In this document: piece after piece, positions 1-12,174 of the stretch
Layout: every line of letters begins with the position of its first letter
Position numbering within the stretch: position 1 is the stretch's first letter
Source: Chondrilla cf. caribensis
Taxonomy: Eukaryota > Porifera > Demospongiae > Chondrillida > Chondrillidae
Assembly (NCBI GenBank): GCA_964020155.1
Contig: OZ026551.1
Location: forward strand, 2,782,018-2,846,017
DNA length: 64,000 nt
Direction of reading: 5' to 3'
Translations under genes and position numbers: made by a program
The notes under the pieces: model-generated
What the model was told of the DNA's origin: nothing
Seen by the model: the letters and a program-made list of their open reading frames with translations, nothing else
The model's database searches: none

Positions 1-440
1 GCCAATAAAAAAGGGAGCAGAAAATCCCATATATCTCTGCCGAGAATGCTTCTATCGACTCAAAGTTGTCGTTGACTATAGCTCCATTACCAAACTACTG
101 CCTAGTAGTTTGATGATAGTCTGGGAAAAATGAATGAATGAATTCGATCGAATTGAAGTGAGGGAGTTATCATCTAACAAAGCACGCCAAACTCCTTTGA
201 AAGTTCAACTACAAATTTCGGCACTGGTTCTTGTTCATAGACAGACACTTCTCTAGCTGCAGTCACAACTCCGTTTTTTCATTCAGATACATTATTGATT
301 TCATTCAGGGTATAATATGTTTTAGTATATATAATATAAAGTTTGTTATTCCAAACACAAGGCGAGACAAATCACACCTGCTCGACGAATTCAATTTGGA
401 CATGAGGGGTCAAACACTGCGTTTACATCATGGCGCATAA
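1..440. repeat. Dispersed insertion, 3' part, cut by the window start
   Basis: This stretch matches 12754-13165 over several hundred bases, including the regions around 'gggagcagaaa', 'gactatagctccattacca' and 'ggttcttgttcatagacag'. Its right end (TTATGCGCCATGA on the reverse strand) resembles the left end of the other copy (TTATACGCCAATGA), so it may be a DNA transposon with inverted ends. After 440 the sequence returns to the intron shared by the FN3 modules. The short open frames here are not convincing genes. Family unknown. Confidence 0.5.
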
Positions 441-731
441 CCGGTTAAAATGTTGATACAGTGTAGAAGCAAGAAATCATTTTAAAAAAAGCGAATTTGA
501 CCCTCAATAGGACCCTGGATTTAATTATGTGTATGAATATTTTAGCTATAAGTAACAAGGACGCCCAATTTGACAATCTTTCTGCAATAAAGTTTGTATG
601 TACATTTACCTTTATTTGAACACATACTTTCTTGTTGATATTTCAGGCATAACTTTTGCAGGTATAAGTATGTATATTCATATATAATGGACAACAGTCT
701 TCTAACCGCTGCACTCCATTCTTTCACATAG

Positions 732-3700
732 TACCTTCAAAGGTTATCCCTCGTCCTGTCCTTACCAAAACAGCAAGATTAGGAAGACCAGCTCTTACAG
801 TGACCTGGACTGCACCTCAGAGTGACCGTCCCATCACTAAATACCAAGTGCAGTACAGAAGAAGTGGTACCACTAGTTGGATTACCAAGGATGTGACATC
901 AAGATCCACCATCCTGGGGTACCTCTCTCCTGGTACTGGTTATCATGTTCGTGTGAGAGCTTTTTCTGATGTTGGAGCTGGTCCATACAGTGATGTGGGG
1001 ACACAAATTACACCTCAAGGTATGAATGTCACAACTGCTTTTGATGTATTCAGATCTGCATGGGGTGGATACAGAAAAGGGGGGTTTAAATTTCCTATTT
1101 TAACATGCTGATACATTGTAGAAGCAAATAAATGTCAAAAAAACTGACTTTGGCTCTCAATAGGAGTCTGGATTTAGAATAACATGTGTATTTATATTTA
1201 TTTAAGCTATAAGTAACAAGAATGCCAAATTTTACAACCTTTTCTGCAAGAAGGTTTGTGTGTACATTTAACTTCGTTGGAATGCATAACTAGAGTTTTA
1301 TTATGTTGATATTTCAGATATAAATGTTGTATGTACATATATGTATGTATGTATTAATTTATAGAAATCAGTAAATGGAATATTCAAATATCATGGACAA
1401 CACTTTTTTGACTGCTGCACTCCATTCTTTCACATAGTACCTTCAAAGGTTAACCCTCATCCTGTCCTCATCAAAACAGCAACAGCAGGAAGACCAGCTC
1501 TGAGAGTAACTTGGACTGCACCAGGAAGTGAACGAAGGATCATCAGATACCAAATACAGTACAGTAGAAGTGGTACCACCAGTTGGAGTACAAAGGATGT
1601 GACATCAAGATCCACCACCCTGGGGAACCTTTCTGCTGGTACTAGTTATCAGGTTCGAGTGGGAGCTGTTTCTGATGTTGGAGCTGGTCCTTACAGTGAT
1701 GTGGGGACACACAGTACATTTCGAGGTATGATTGCCCATACTATAATATTATATCTCCTTTAATGTTTCAAAATACATTATATTTCTAACATGCCCTACA
1801 TACATGCCATGTTTAAACAACAAGGTATAGATGAACACTGTGCAGAACCTCACTGTTGACATGGTTATGGGATCATCATTTTTCAGGGATCAGAAATGTA
1901 CATACTTGATCAAAGTGGTAATGAAGAATTAATTTGATGGAGATAGTCAAATTCTTTGTTTTCAAGTTATTATTTAATGTTATTGGGTAAAAGGGGTAGC
2001 TTGGAACACTGGAATATCGATGACCTCAGGAATTGTAGCATTGAGCTATTGATACAAGTTCAGGTTGGTTATACATATAATTATGTAAATAGTAACTCAA
2101 AGATGATGTAAGATTAAAAGACACTTCCTCTTAGCTAATTATTAGCATTGTACAAGGATGTCATTGCAAGTTACTTTGAGTGAGCCTGCATAATTTTTCA
2201 CAATCGTTTTCATCCAGTAGCCATGTCAATTGAAGGAATCGAGAATGCCTACATTGCAGCAGACACTTTGAATTCAATTTACAAATGTTTTTTACCCATT
2301 TACGTATGTGCCATATATGTTATTTACAGTATTGAAAACAACTAAATTATTTTTTTTCAAGTAATTAAAGCAGTGTGAATGTTATTGTTTTACATTGTCC
2401 TAAATTCTTTTCAATAGTTCCCCATCAAGTGACAGGAGTACAATATAGGGATGTACGATATAACAGTAATCTGTCCCTGAATATCACTTGGAACCGTCCA
2501 TCCAGTGAAGCCCATATCATGTACTACGAAATACAGTATTGGGAGGACCGTAGACTACAACCTACAGCTAAAGCATATGGTGAACAGATAACTCTAAATG
2601 GAACTGTCGGAAGAACATACAGAGTAAGAGTGAGAGCAGTGTCTACTGTTGGGGGAGGACCATGGAGTGAATCAGATGGACGTAAGTACATGGATGAAAT
2701 TGGCTTGCTACCTTCTCTGTTTATGTAATCCTTTCCTCCAGCCAATATAGTCATCACTAACTATACTAGTTCACTAACTGTGCGATGGGATGAAGAAAGA
2801 GAAACACAATATATGATGTATGTACAGAAAAAAGCTTCCATGGAAACCATTACATTTAAAGATGTTACAACACCCTACAACATCACTGGACTGGAATCAA
2901 ACACAGAATACACTGTGGTTGTTGAGGCGTACATCTCACTGGGGAGTGCCAATGGCAGTAAAATGGGATGTACTTTACCAGAAGGTTGGAGGGATTACAA
3001 ATACATAAACATCCTCCATGCACATGTGGGGATGTGTCTATTGGTGTACATTTCTTTCTACTCCTATATACTAATCTATTTCCATAAACCTGAAGTTAAC
3101 ATATCGTTCATTCTTGCATTTATCATATCTACTCTCATCCATTCAGTTCCTGGTAATTTGATTCTACAAGTAATATCATCCAACTCCATCAGAGTGACAT
3201 GGACTCCTCCTCCCAATGCCGAACGTCTACCTCTCACCTATCATGTTGGCTACTCATCAGAGTTTACTGTTAGGATGTCTACATCCACCACAGAACAGTC
3301 AGTAATCCTCACAAGTCTACATCCATTTGATGAGTACACAGTAACTGTTGAGGCAGAGAATAATGGAGGAAGAGGAGGACCAGTTGTGAGGAAGGCCACA
3401 ACTTTGAGTGCTGGTATGTGTCTTTTCTTGTACTTGCCACACATATCAAATGAATGGATAAGTGCTAGTTTGTAGTTTTACCGATATCAAAATTCTATTT
3501 TATGAAAGTAGTCTGTAGAAGGTCTGCAATAATCCCGCTGATAACAATAGGGCTACCTACAGTATATGTTCTTAGTCTATCTCTGAATTGCTATTGTTGT
3601 TGAACTATTATCTCAGTAATTCTGAGAGAATACAATACAATGTTGAAAATTTGCATCAAATTTATTAAACTATTTCCAAATATGTGGAGCACTATATTCA

Positions 3701-6700
3701 TGTAATATCAATGTACCGCATGTACATACATACATATATTATGTCAATATTGTATTGTAATCAGATGTAATTATTTGATTGCTCACTAGCCCCAGTACTG
3801 GCTCCAGTGGTGACATCTCCTGTTGAACCAAGATCACGAAGTGCTCCTCTTCAGTGGTCGTTGCCACCAAAGAAGGGTAGGAATGGGATCATAACCCAGT
3901 ACATAGTGGAACTGTGGGTGTATGTCACAGAGGACAGAGAGTTCAGGAGCATAAGGAATATCACTGTTCCCAATGACCGACCTCCTGACATAACATACCT
4001 TGTGACTGGTCTAACACCTTATACAAGATATGCTTGGAGAGTTGCAGCTGTCAATGATGCTGGAGTGGGTGTTATGACAAGTTCATATGTTTTCAAAACA
4101 TTGGATGATGGTGAGGAAATATCTTAATTGTTGTTACGTTACACAATATACAGTAGCTACTAGTCTTCCAATATGTTTACCCAGTTCCTGGTCCAGTGTC
4201 AAACTTGTCCTACAACATAACATCAAACACTTCAGCAGTGATAATGTGGAGTGAGCCTGAAGAACCAAATGGAGTCATTACTGGATATGATGTGGTGTAT
4301 GGTGTGTATGAGGAGGATATTAGTACTACAGTCAATCTGAAGGAATTGAAAATAACAATAGGGAATTTGAGTGAGTTGTCTCACACTTCAACTTATGTGT
4401 AACATACCATGCTCTGAAAATTACCTTTAGTCCCTGAAAGGCCAATAGAGGTGTCTGTTAGTGCAAGGACAAAAATTGGAAAGGGAAAGAATGTATCTAA
4501 AATCTTCTTTTCATCAGAAGGAGGTGGGTCTAGCAAAAGAATGAACATAGTCCAGTGATAACTGTATGTAATGTGAGTAAATTTTGTCATTATATACGTA
4601 TGTGGCATGTTGCAGGGTAGATCAAAGTCCGAAGTGTTTGTCCATGCTATTTGCCGACTTCCCTTTTCTATTGCACACTTGCATGAAATTGTTATGAAAA
4701 TTTGTCAATTAATTACGGAGTAAATCATTGTTACTTATAATTGAATCCTGTATGTGTGTTAGTAAGCAATTATTTTGCTTTAAATACAAGCACAGAACAT
4801 AATACCTAAAGGACCTCTGTTAGGGAGTACAGACATTTCAGCTTGATTGTTAACAAGAGCAAAGATTAATACAGGAGAAATGCACACTTTGGACTTTGAT
4901 CTGCCCACACAACATGCCACATATGTATATACAGTGAATATTCGTTAATCCGCTGCAAATGGTTCAGGCGAAATTTTGTTTGGTGATAACTGTATGTAAT
5001 ATGTGCAAAATTTGTCATTATGTACGTATGTGGCATGTTGCATGGTCAGAGCAAATTCCGAAGTGTGCATTTGTCCATGCTATTTGCTGACTTCCCTTTG
5101 CTATTGTACACTGGCATGAAATTGTTATGATAATTTGTCAATTAATTATATTGAATTACATTTACATATTTGAAACAATTATTATATTGTTTCAAATATG
5201 AACACAGAACATAATACCTAAAGGACCTCTATTAAGGAGTACAGACATTTTGGGTTGACTGTTAACAAAAGCGAAGCCTTATACAGTGTTATATATTATG
5301 TATGTATATATACAGAATGTATGCAGCTCACTCCATCCTGTCATCATACCCTGGGAATTGCAACAGAGGTACAGTAACTATAATTATTGATACAGGTTAA
5401 TTTAAATAAAATGAATACTGCAATGTGATGTGTAATAATAATCTTTTGATATTTATGCATCTTACATAATCTTAAAAATTGATCAAATCTCAAAGACATG
5501 TACATACGTGTGTGTGTATAATTACTAAATTTGTAAGATTCAGAAACGTACCAGCTGTACATGTGGCTCTATGAAAATTACATGTACTTCAAGCAATGCA
5601 CATGGCATTATAATATATTATTAATTTCATGTGTTAGCCTTTCCTGTACCTTCACAATTCCATGATACCAAATGAAATTTGAGACAGAACTACCTGTGTC
5701 CGATTATAACTGAAACATCCACATCTAATTTTACACAAATTTATCCATTTCACAAACACACATACACACACGCACATGCAAATACATGCACACTCACACA
5801 GCCCCTACAGTCAAAGTACAGAATGTGGTCACCAATTGGATCAATGACAACAGTGCAGTTCATGTCAGTTGGACTCCGCTAACACTCCGTGAAGCAAGAG
5901 GTTTTCCACTCTATGTTGTGACCTACTGGCCTTCATCACTGAAGAGAGTATCTCGTGACATCAACAGTGTCACTACTACTGACTCTAGTGTTGTTATTGG
6001 AGGACTGGATCCAACTACTTCATACAGTATTACTGTAGATGTGTACACTGGAAATGGTACCATCAAGGGGAGTGTTACTGCTGGTGAGTGTATGATCACA
6101 TGTTGGTAGACAAATAATCCATTGTCGATTATGCATGCAAAGAATGATACAATTGTGAAGTATAAAGATAGTAAAAAAATTAAATGTTAATTGAAAATGT
6201 ATAACAATAATAGTGATTCAGAGCAAATGATCATTTGCTTTCCATTATTACTTTATCTCATAATATTATACCAACGTGTGGATCAATAATTCTTTCATTT
6301 GCACTTACAGAAATGAATATTGTGAATCCCCCTGTTAAACCCGGTATTGATAATACTGGGGTGATTGCTGGATCTCTAGTGTCATTTTTGGTAGTGATTG
6401 TTCTGATATTGGTCATTACCATCACAACAGTTGTCTACCTCACAAGGTATGTAGATTAATGATATACTACCAGCAACTGTATTCGATTGTTATAATGTCT
6501 ATATGTGGGAAGAGTGTACTTTTGTTATGTGCTTTTGTGTATGCACATACATGTGCATAAGCTGTATATGGATTGTACATGTACTGACATCAAGTTGAAT
6601 GTAATGAATGTACATGTACACAGGCCTGTAGGGTGGGGGGGTGCGTTGGGTGCGTTCGCACCCCCCATTTTGGCTGAAAGGCCTGTTAAAATTCAAGTCT

Positions 6701-7607
6701 ATTCAGTATATTAGTTAAACTAACCATGCAACTAAGACAACCACAATGTCACTCTTATTGAAATTATGAATAGTATTTAGGTACATAATTGTCATTAGAG
6801 CACACTAAAACGTTAGACTATAACTTCCCTCACAAGTTTTAGCCACTTAGTGGTGTGCAACCGGCGTTTGGCAATCGAGACGACCATTTTCTAATATTGC
6901 GCAATACCAACATGGCGACCAATGACGGCAAAAGTTCAAGACTGATCGAAAGTTTGTATAGTCAATGAACAGTTTCATATTAACTGCTTTATTAGAAAAG
7001 CTTTAGTAAATTATTTTTATGATAGCTCTTTCATCTTATATTACACTGTTACAAATGTATGATATTGACATTCAATTATTTTATGTTATTATAACATCCA
7101 CTACCTTAGAAATAGTACTATTATGCAGCAATTTCATAATGTATAAAGTGCTAGCAACAGTATAAAGCATTGGCAATGGATGCTATGCTGCAGCTGGTTA
7201 AGACATGTACACTTGGGCAGTATAATGCCCTTGTACCTTTGTCTTAACCGCTAAATAGTACTTTAGTAATTTTGTGAAAAGCACCCCCCATTTGGATTAT
7301 CAGGCTACGGGCCTGGTACATGTATGTAAATATGTTGGTATGTTCATGCAAATGATGTAGGACAATAAGTTACATATGCATTGAAATTCTGAGAATCATT
7401 GATAACATATTCCAATTAATTTTACCAATTGTGTGTCAATATGAACTTATTTTTGCAATTTAACTGTCCCTCACTCTCTGACATTATAGGAAGCACAAAA
7501 TCGGAAAGAATGCTGAGACCAAAGAAGATAATACTAAGAATGAGTGTGTACAGTTGGAGGATAATCCTGCTTATGGGGAAGTGAATATTTACGAGGAGAT
7601 TCAGTAA
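732..7607 (+). CDS. Gene A: FN3 repeat type I membrane receptor, 3' part
   Basis: Multi-exon gene whose 5' end lies before the window. Exons by splice site and frame: 732-1019, 1438-1725, 2418-2681, 2742-2984, 3147-3413, 3790-4110, 4185-4370, 4431-4523, 5802-6083, 6311-6446, 7490-7607 (stop TAA). Together they give 828 codons without a stop. The first six and the ninth each encode one FN3 domain with the usual core Trp, a Tyr-rich strand and a G-x-Y-x-V-x-V strand. Exons 4185 and 4431 share one FN3 split by a 60-nt intron. Ectodomain introns are phase 1; the TM-to-tail intron is phase 2. The protein would sit in the plasma membrane with about eight visible FN3 modules outside. By analogy with gene C, a signal peptide and Ig domain should lie upstream. 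Ligand and function are unknown; adhesion or recognition is inferred only from the domains. Confidence 0.9.
4556..5270 (+). repeat. Imperfect tandem duplication inside a gene A intron
   Basis: Two direct copies, about 4556-4870 and 4983-5270, share 'gtgataactgtatgtaat', 'gtggcatgttgca', 'aattgttatga' and 'acctaaaggacctct'. They fill most of the 1,278-nt intron before the last FN3 exon. The matching gene C intron is cut by a fold-back element at 41558, and reversed pieces of this block form the palindrome spacer at 52831-53270. Confidence 0.75.
6311..6446 (+). CDS. Gene A transmembrane exon
   Basis: The exon follows the acceptor cttacag and ends at donor gtatgt, starting in phase 1 and ending in phase 2. 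It encodes a short Pro-rich stalk (NPPVKPG), then about 23 hydrophobic residues rich in Val, Ile and Leu, then YLTR at the cytoplasmic side. The Arg codon is completed by the tail exon. This is the intact version of the exon found as stop-containing relics at 27159, 27427 and 61777. Confidence 0.9.
6618..7315. mobile_element. hAT-like non-autonomous element
   Basis: 698 bp in the gene A TM-to-tail intron. It is flanked by 8-bp direct repeats GTACATGT (6610-6617 and 7316-7323), with ends ACAGGCCTGTAG and, reversed, CAGGCCCGTAG. Near the left end is a G/C hairpin (GGGTGCG ... CGCACCC). The same intron in the relic genes (about 27745 and 62095) lacks it, giving an empty site. No transposase frame is visible. 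The 8-bp duplication and terminal sequence suggest hAT; that class call is an inference. Confidence 0.75.
7490..7607 (+). CDS. Gene A cytoplasmic tail exon with NPAY and YEEI motifs
   Basis: About 38 residues from RKHKIGK to the stop. A basic membrane-proximal stretch is followed by acidic and Asn-rich sequence and by the terminal block LEDNPAYGEVNIYEEIQ. NPAY fits the NPxY motif bound by PTB domains and endocytic adaptors. YEEI fits the phosphotyrosine motif preferred by Src-family SH2 domains. The same block, with two substitutions, ends gene C (54863-54980). That conservation supports signalling or trafficking through these tyrosines, but no interaction can be shown from sequence. Confidence 0.9.
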
Positions 7608-8657
7608 TTACATTTTCAGTAGTGTGCAATTAATGTATGTATATATCATAACAAATTTAATGATTTGCATGTTTTTCTTATTTTTTATCTATACCTCACA
7701 CATACAATGCAAGTGTGTATTATTATAATATTACTGGTTACTACACAATGCTTGATTTACACATAACTTTTATGTACACTTGACACTGTCTCGAGCTTGC
7801 ATGTGCACGTGTGTATTGTCAAAAAGTGCAATATTCTGTATACTAAAAAATATAATATTATTATATTATTATATAATATTATTCTATAAAAATTAATCTA
7901 CATGGCATTCCTCTGTGAGAATGATGGACCAATGGACCGGAGAACAGAGTGCTGCACACAGCTAATAATAAGAGAGATGATATAACATGAATCTCTATAG
8001 TATAATAGCATTGATTATCATGCATGGTAATGTCCAAGTGGTTTATCCAGTATTAGCAGTGATAATAGTATACTGTATACACAGTACATAATATAATATA
8101 TACTTTATACATAGGTAGGTAAGATATGTCCAGCATTGGGGGGGCAAACACTGGGTGATTGAGATAATATATTAGTAAACATTTGACAGTGGCCATATCC
8201 GACTGGACAAATGAGGTCGTAACTTGGCCATCCCACTTAAACTGAGCTGGTGTAATCGGGGTAAAAAAGAATCAGCTTCTCCAGTCAGACTAATCTGGAA
8301 CACCTAAACCTCTCGCTCCATTGCTCAGATGAAGACGCTTACTGTAGCTCTTGCTTGGATGTCGAGTCCGTATGGAGATCAGAGGAACGAATCTCTTCTC
8401 TTCCGACGGTGTTAGGCCAAATAGGTTCATCAGGTAAAATCTGAGACGCTTGAGCACTGATTCAATCCGGACGGTAGACAGTTGCACCAGGCACGCTTTA
8501 TTTCATATGACACATGAACAGTTAATGAATCCACCGCTGCTGTCACACCTGCAGCAGACCAGCATCTTGTACGATCAAAAGAGATTTCCTGAATCACACA
8601 TGATCACTGTCAGCCATTTTTGCACGTCACAAATCTTATGGCGCGAGGTGCAATCCG
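7608..8657. other. Intergenic region between gene A and gene B
   Basis: No convincing gene. About 7730-8170 is a paralogous block repeated near 23495-24060 ('tactggttactacacaatgc', 'gcttgcatgtgcacgtgtgt'). About 8300-8640 is the distal promoter region shared by all receptor starts, with recurring 'ctccattgctcag' and 'cacctgcagcag'. The open frames at 8290-8487 and 8450-8725 belong to this repeated non-coding block. Confidence 0.6.
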
Positions 8658-8746
8658 TTGAGAAATCTCAAAAGTACAGTATAAAAGCATGTCTACTGTC
8701 CACTAGTCTTCGTTGTTCAGAATAAGGTACGATTTGCAACAGTGGA
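8658..8746 (+). promoter_or_regulatory. Gene B core promoter: TTGAGA-AA-TCTCAA palindrome plus TATA box
   Basis: TTGAGAAATCTCAA at 8658-8671 is a 6-bp inverted repeat with a 2-bp spacer, 8 bp before a TATA box (TATAAAAG, 8680-8687). The ATG follows 59 bp after the TATA box, so the 5' UTR is short. The same arrangement precedes gene C (29728) and gene E (63897). Relic copies have lost the TATA box. The factor binding the palindrome is unknown. Confidence 0.7.
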
Positions 8747-10199
8747 ATGACATTCTTCATCATTTATACTGCGACTATTGTTTTATGGTGGAGCGTTGGT
8801 AAGACCTTCGAAATACTTACCTGCGTCTATTTATCGACATTTAATGAAGTATACCTGTCTTTCCGCAATGATTCTAACAAACGGTGTATCCATCATTATC
8901 AAGTATTATCATTGAACCCATTTCTAGGTACCACTACTAGTGCTCAGCTAGGAAAGCTACAGCCACCACCATCCACATTCCTGACCAGTCCTGCCACGGT
9001 CACTGTTATTGTTGACCAAAGTGCGATAGTGTCTTGCAGTGAATCAGGTGGTACTGTACGGTGGTATGGTCCTGACGGAGGAGTAGTACCATCAGGTGGA
9101 GATGTTAGACAGGTGGTAGACAAGTAAAGGTGGTACCACCAGTACACTGTATGTGACACTTGGTGAGTGAAAAGTGTAGTGTCTGTGGTAATCTCTATAA
9201 CCTTACCTATTTCTGACATTAATACATTAACTCTTGTCATAGTATTACTACTACGTAAGTTTTTGCCCTTAACATATATAGTTCTGCTTATTAATAGCAT
9301 GTTACTTTAAGTTGATATGTTAACTTTTCATGATGACACACAATTTCTTAGGAATTTTCAATAGTTATTCGTTAGCTGGATTCAGAACTGAGAAATAGGA
9401 AGTTATATGATAGTAATGTGATACAGTCATGTTCCATGGTTATCTGTGTATGTGTGTGTATGTGCACTTCAATATTATGGGACACATATACCCTGAGTGA
9501 TATTACTCTATTCTATGGAGTATATGTAATGGCATTGGAAATTGTATGAGCTTTATATATCCTGCCATGTGATTTGGTCATATGAATACAATCGGACAGT
9601 TCTGCTTAGTTCACCCCTGTCAGTTATGTAACTATGAAATGGTTAAACATAATAAGTATGACTTGACTGTGTGTGTGTATGTTAATGAAATGAAAATGTA
9701 CAAATTTGATGAGCTCTTAGAGTGGTTAGTCTATTCCAGTAAGTGGGAAGCCGTTCTTATTGACAACATACATTATTATGGCTGCTAATTTAATACTAAT
9801 CAATATTTTAACTCAAGACAATTTAATGTCAGTCTGACCCATTCTATGGGAATTGCTGTTGTTGTGTCTTTGTACTCTCCTTCTCTGGCCTCCTTGTCTA
9901 TTTTCCTTGATGTACTTTGGTGTCTAATTTCTATGTGTGATTTTGTTATGTTATGACATGTTACCACTACCCTGCATGTATTAATTAGATGGATATTTTT
10001 CAGGTTGGTTTCTATTCGCTTTTTCCCAGCAATTGTATTATTTTTTTATGATTGAAGTTTTTTAAAATATGTTAGTTTGGACTCTTTAAACTTAATACAC
10101 ACAGAACCCATAAAACTGAATTATTGAAATAATACCTACAAAATCCTGGACTTGCTGAATTCTGTACCCGTTAAAATTAGTATATAGCTCTAATGTATA

Positions 10200-12174
10200 C
10201 AGTCATGCCTGGGTTATCCGACACCATCTGTTCCTGATAGAAGTGTCGGATAACCCAGGTTGCTTGATAACTCAATTTCATTTAAAATTCGTTAGATCAA
10301 AATATACAATCACGCCAACATTAATACAGCATCATAAATGAGAAATACTGTCACTACAACATACTACATACCACATTGACACAATGTGTTACAACTTCTG
10401 TTAGCTAGGTACGTACAAGACGGTTGAAAAATAATCTGAAATCTTCTTTTGAGTGGCAGAGCTGAGTGCATAGAGTTTATAACTTACTCTCCCTCACCAA
10501 AGGCCTCGTGCTGTTCTAAGGCAGCCAGAAATATGTAAATTGCCGTGGTGGATACCTTCTTTCAGAGTTACCCTAGGCAAGTCATTGGAGTTCAAATGAT
10601 CCTGGCTATCTTCATGTTCAGCATTGCCTTCCTCATTACCTTTGAACCAATTGAATAATGTCATCCTCTGTCAAAGGGGCTTCAGTATCTTCTGTTGTAT
10701 CTATGTCCAGAAATTCAGCTGCAGACAATGGTGAATCCAGGTTCATCCTGTCAATCTCAGCTTGAAGGTGCTCCTCATCTAATGTGGCTGTGACTTGTGG
10801 AGTACTGCCACTACAGGTAGGAATGATTTTCACATGACGAAACCAATTTGTTATGGTATCTGATGTGACAGTGTTCCAGGAGTCCTTAACAAAGTGTTTG
10901 GCTTGTTTCAAATCAGCACGTTCGAATGAACCTTTCTCATTAATTTGACGGACATAATGCTTAACAAGATTCCTTTTATAATGCACCTTGGAATTATTAA
11001 TGATACCAGCATCCATTCATGATTGGTTGAATGTGTGAAGTTGTGTTTGGTGGTAACATTACAACTTTCACATTAGTGAGTTCTACAGAAACTTTGTGGC
11101 TTGGTGCATTGTCTAATAGCAAAACAACATTTCTGTTCTTGCTACGTATCGAACGAGCAAATCCTTCCAAAATCTTGAAATACAATGGCAGTCATCCATG
11201 CCTTCTGATTGTAATGATAGTCCACTACGCTCTGAATATTGAAGCTTTTTGTGAAGCATCGTGGCCTTGTAGCTTTTCCGATAACCAAAGGCTTCACTTT
11301 ATTGGAATCATCGGCATTCGCACACAGAGCAATCGAAGTTCTTTACCTACACTTTTTGGTTCAACTAACTGGGCCTGTTGCTAAAGTCTTGCTTGGCTTG
11401 AGTCTGAAATATAACCTGGTTTCATCCAAATTGTAAATATCACGTAGTTGGTATCCAGCTAGAACCTGACCACTGCCTCATTGACACTAGCGACCTCACC
11501 GTGAATCGTACGTAAACATATCTTATGACGCTGCTTGAATCCTTGAAGCCAGCCTCTGGAGTAGTTGACCCCTTCCGAAACGCCGAGACATTGTCCAAAC
11601 TCCCTACCTTCTCTTGAAGCATCTCATCTGATACTGCCAGATTTCTTCAGCGTATGTCACAGAACCATAGCCAAAGGGCCTTCTCAAGTTGTTCGTGGTA
11701 GCCTGTTCTTTTCTTCGTATTCTTACTGTCTTCTTCCTCCAACCATTTGGCGCTGTCACGAAGAATATCTGAAATGGTCGACCGTCCAATTGATATTTTG
11801 AAGCAATCTTCAGCTAATCGTAACAAATAAGCCTGAGTGGCTTTGGGATACTCAAGTTTTCGTCGGCAATTTCTTTCTTGACAGTTAAAGAAACGGCTGA
11901 TCGTCTTCTTTTAGCAGGAGGGACTGACATAGTTCTTTTCCTCGTGCAACCAAAAGAATTGGTAGGTGTCAGCAACGTTGGATAACTCAGTAAAATATTA
12001 GTTCATTTAGTATACAAGTGTTACTAAAAATAGTGTCAGATGCGGATGAACAAGGTTCCAGATATTTCAGGTAATTTCCATAGAAAACAATAGGAGACTA
12101 TTTTGTTCCCAAATCAGAGGTCGATTACCTCAGGTTTCCGGATAAATCAAGTCCAGATAACCCAGGTGTGACTG
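10200..12174 (-). mobile_element. Tigger/pogo-family DNA transposon
   Basis: 1,975 bp with terminal inverted repeats starting CAGTCATGCCTGGGTTATC on the left and CAGTCACACCTGGGTTATC on the reversed right end. A TA target duplication flanks it (10198-10199 and 12175-12176). Subterminal copies of the repeat occur near both ends. It lies in a gene B intron. The homologous intron at about 34135 (gene C) has no element at the same point, which confirms the boundaries. It encodes the transposase relic at 10636-11930 on the minus strand. Confidence 0.92.
10636..11930 (-). pseudogene. Tigger/pogo transposase, frameshifted
   Basis: Read from 11930 downwards. The N-terminus has a basic stretch (KRRRS) and a helix-turn-helix-like segment (IGRSTISDIL, KWLEEE). 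A second region (SRGWLQGFKQRH) resembles the CENP-B-type DNA-binding domain. The DDE catalytic region shows NLDETRLYF, which carries the first Asp, and VVLLLDNAPSHK, which carries the second. C-terminal to it is VHYKRNLVKHYV. These are typical of Tigger/pogo transposases. The frame is broken in several places, so it is almost certainly inactive. Its host element is complete at both ends and could be mobilised in trans. Confidence 0.88.

Noticed and set aside
8450..8725. 91-codon ORF upstream of gene B
   Set aside because: It lies in the repeated promoter region, overlaps the TATA box and is not open in all paralogous copies.
10996..11436. Plus-strand ORFs within the Tigger element
   Set aside because: Antisense shadows of the transposase.
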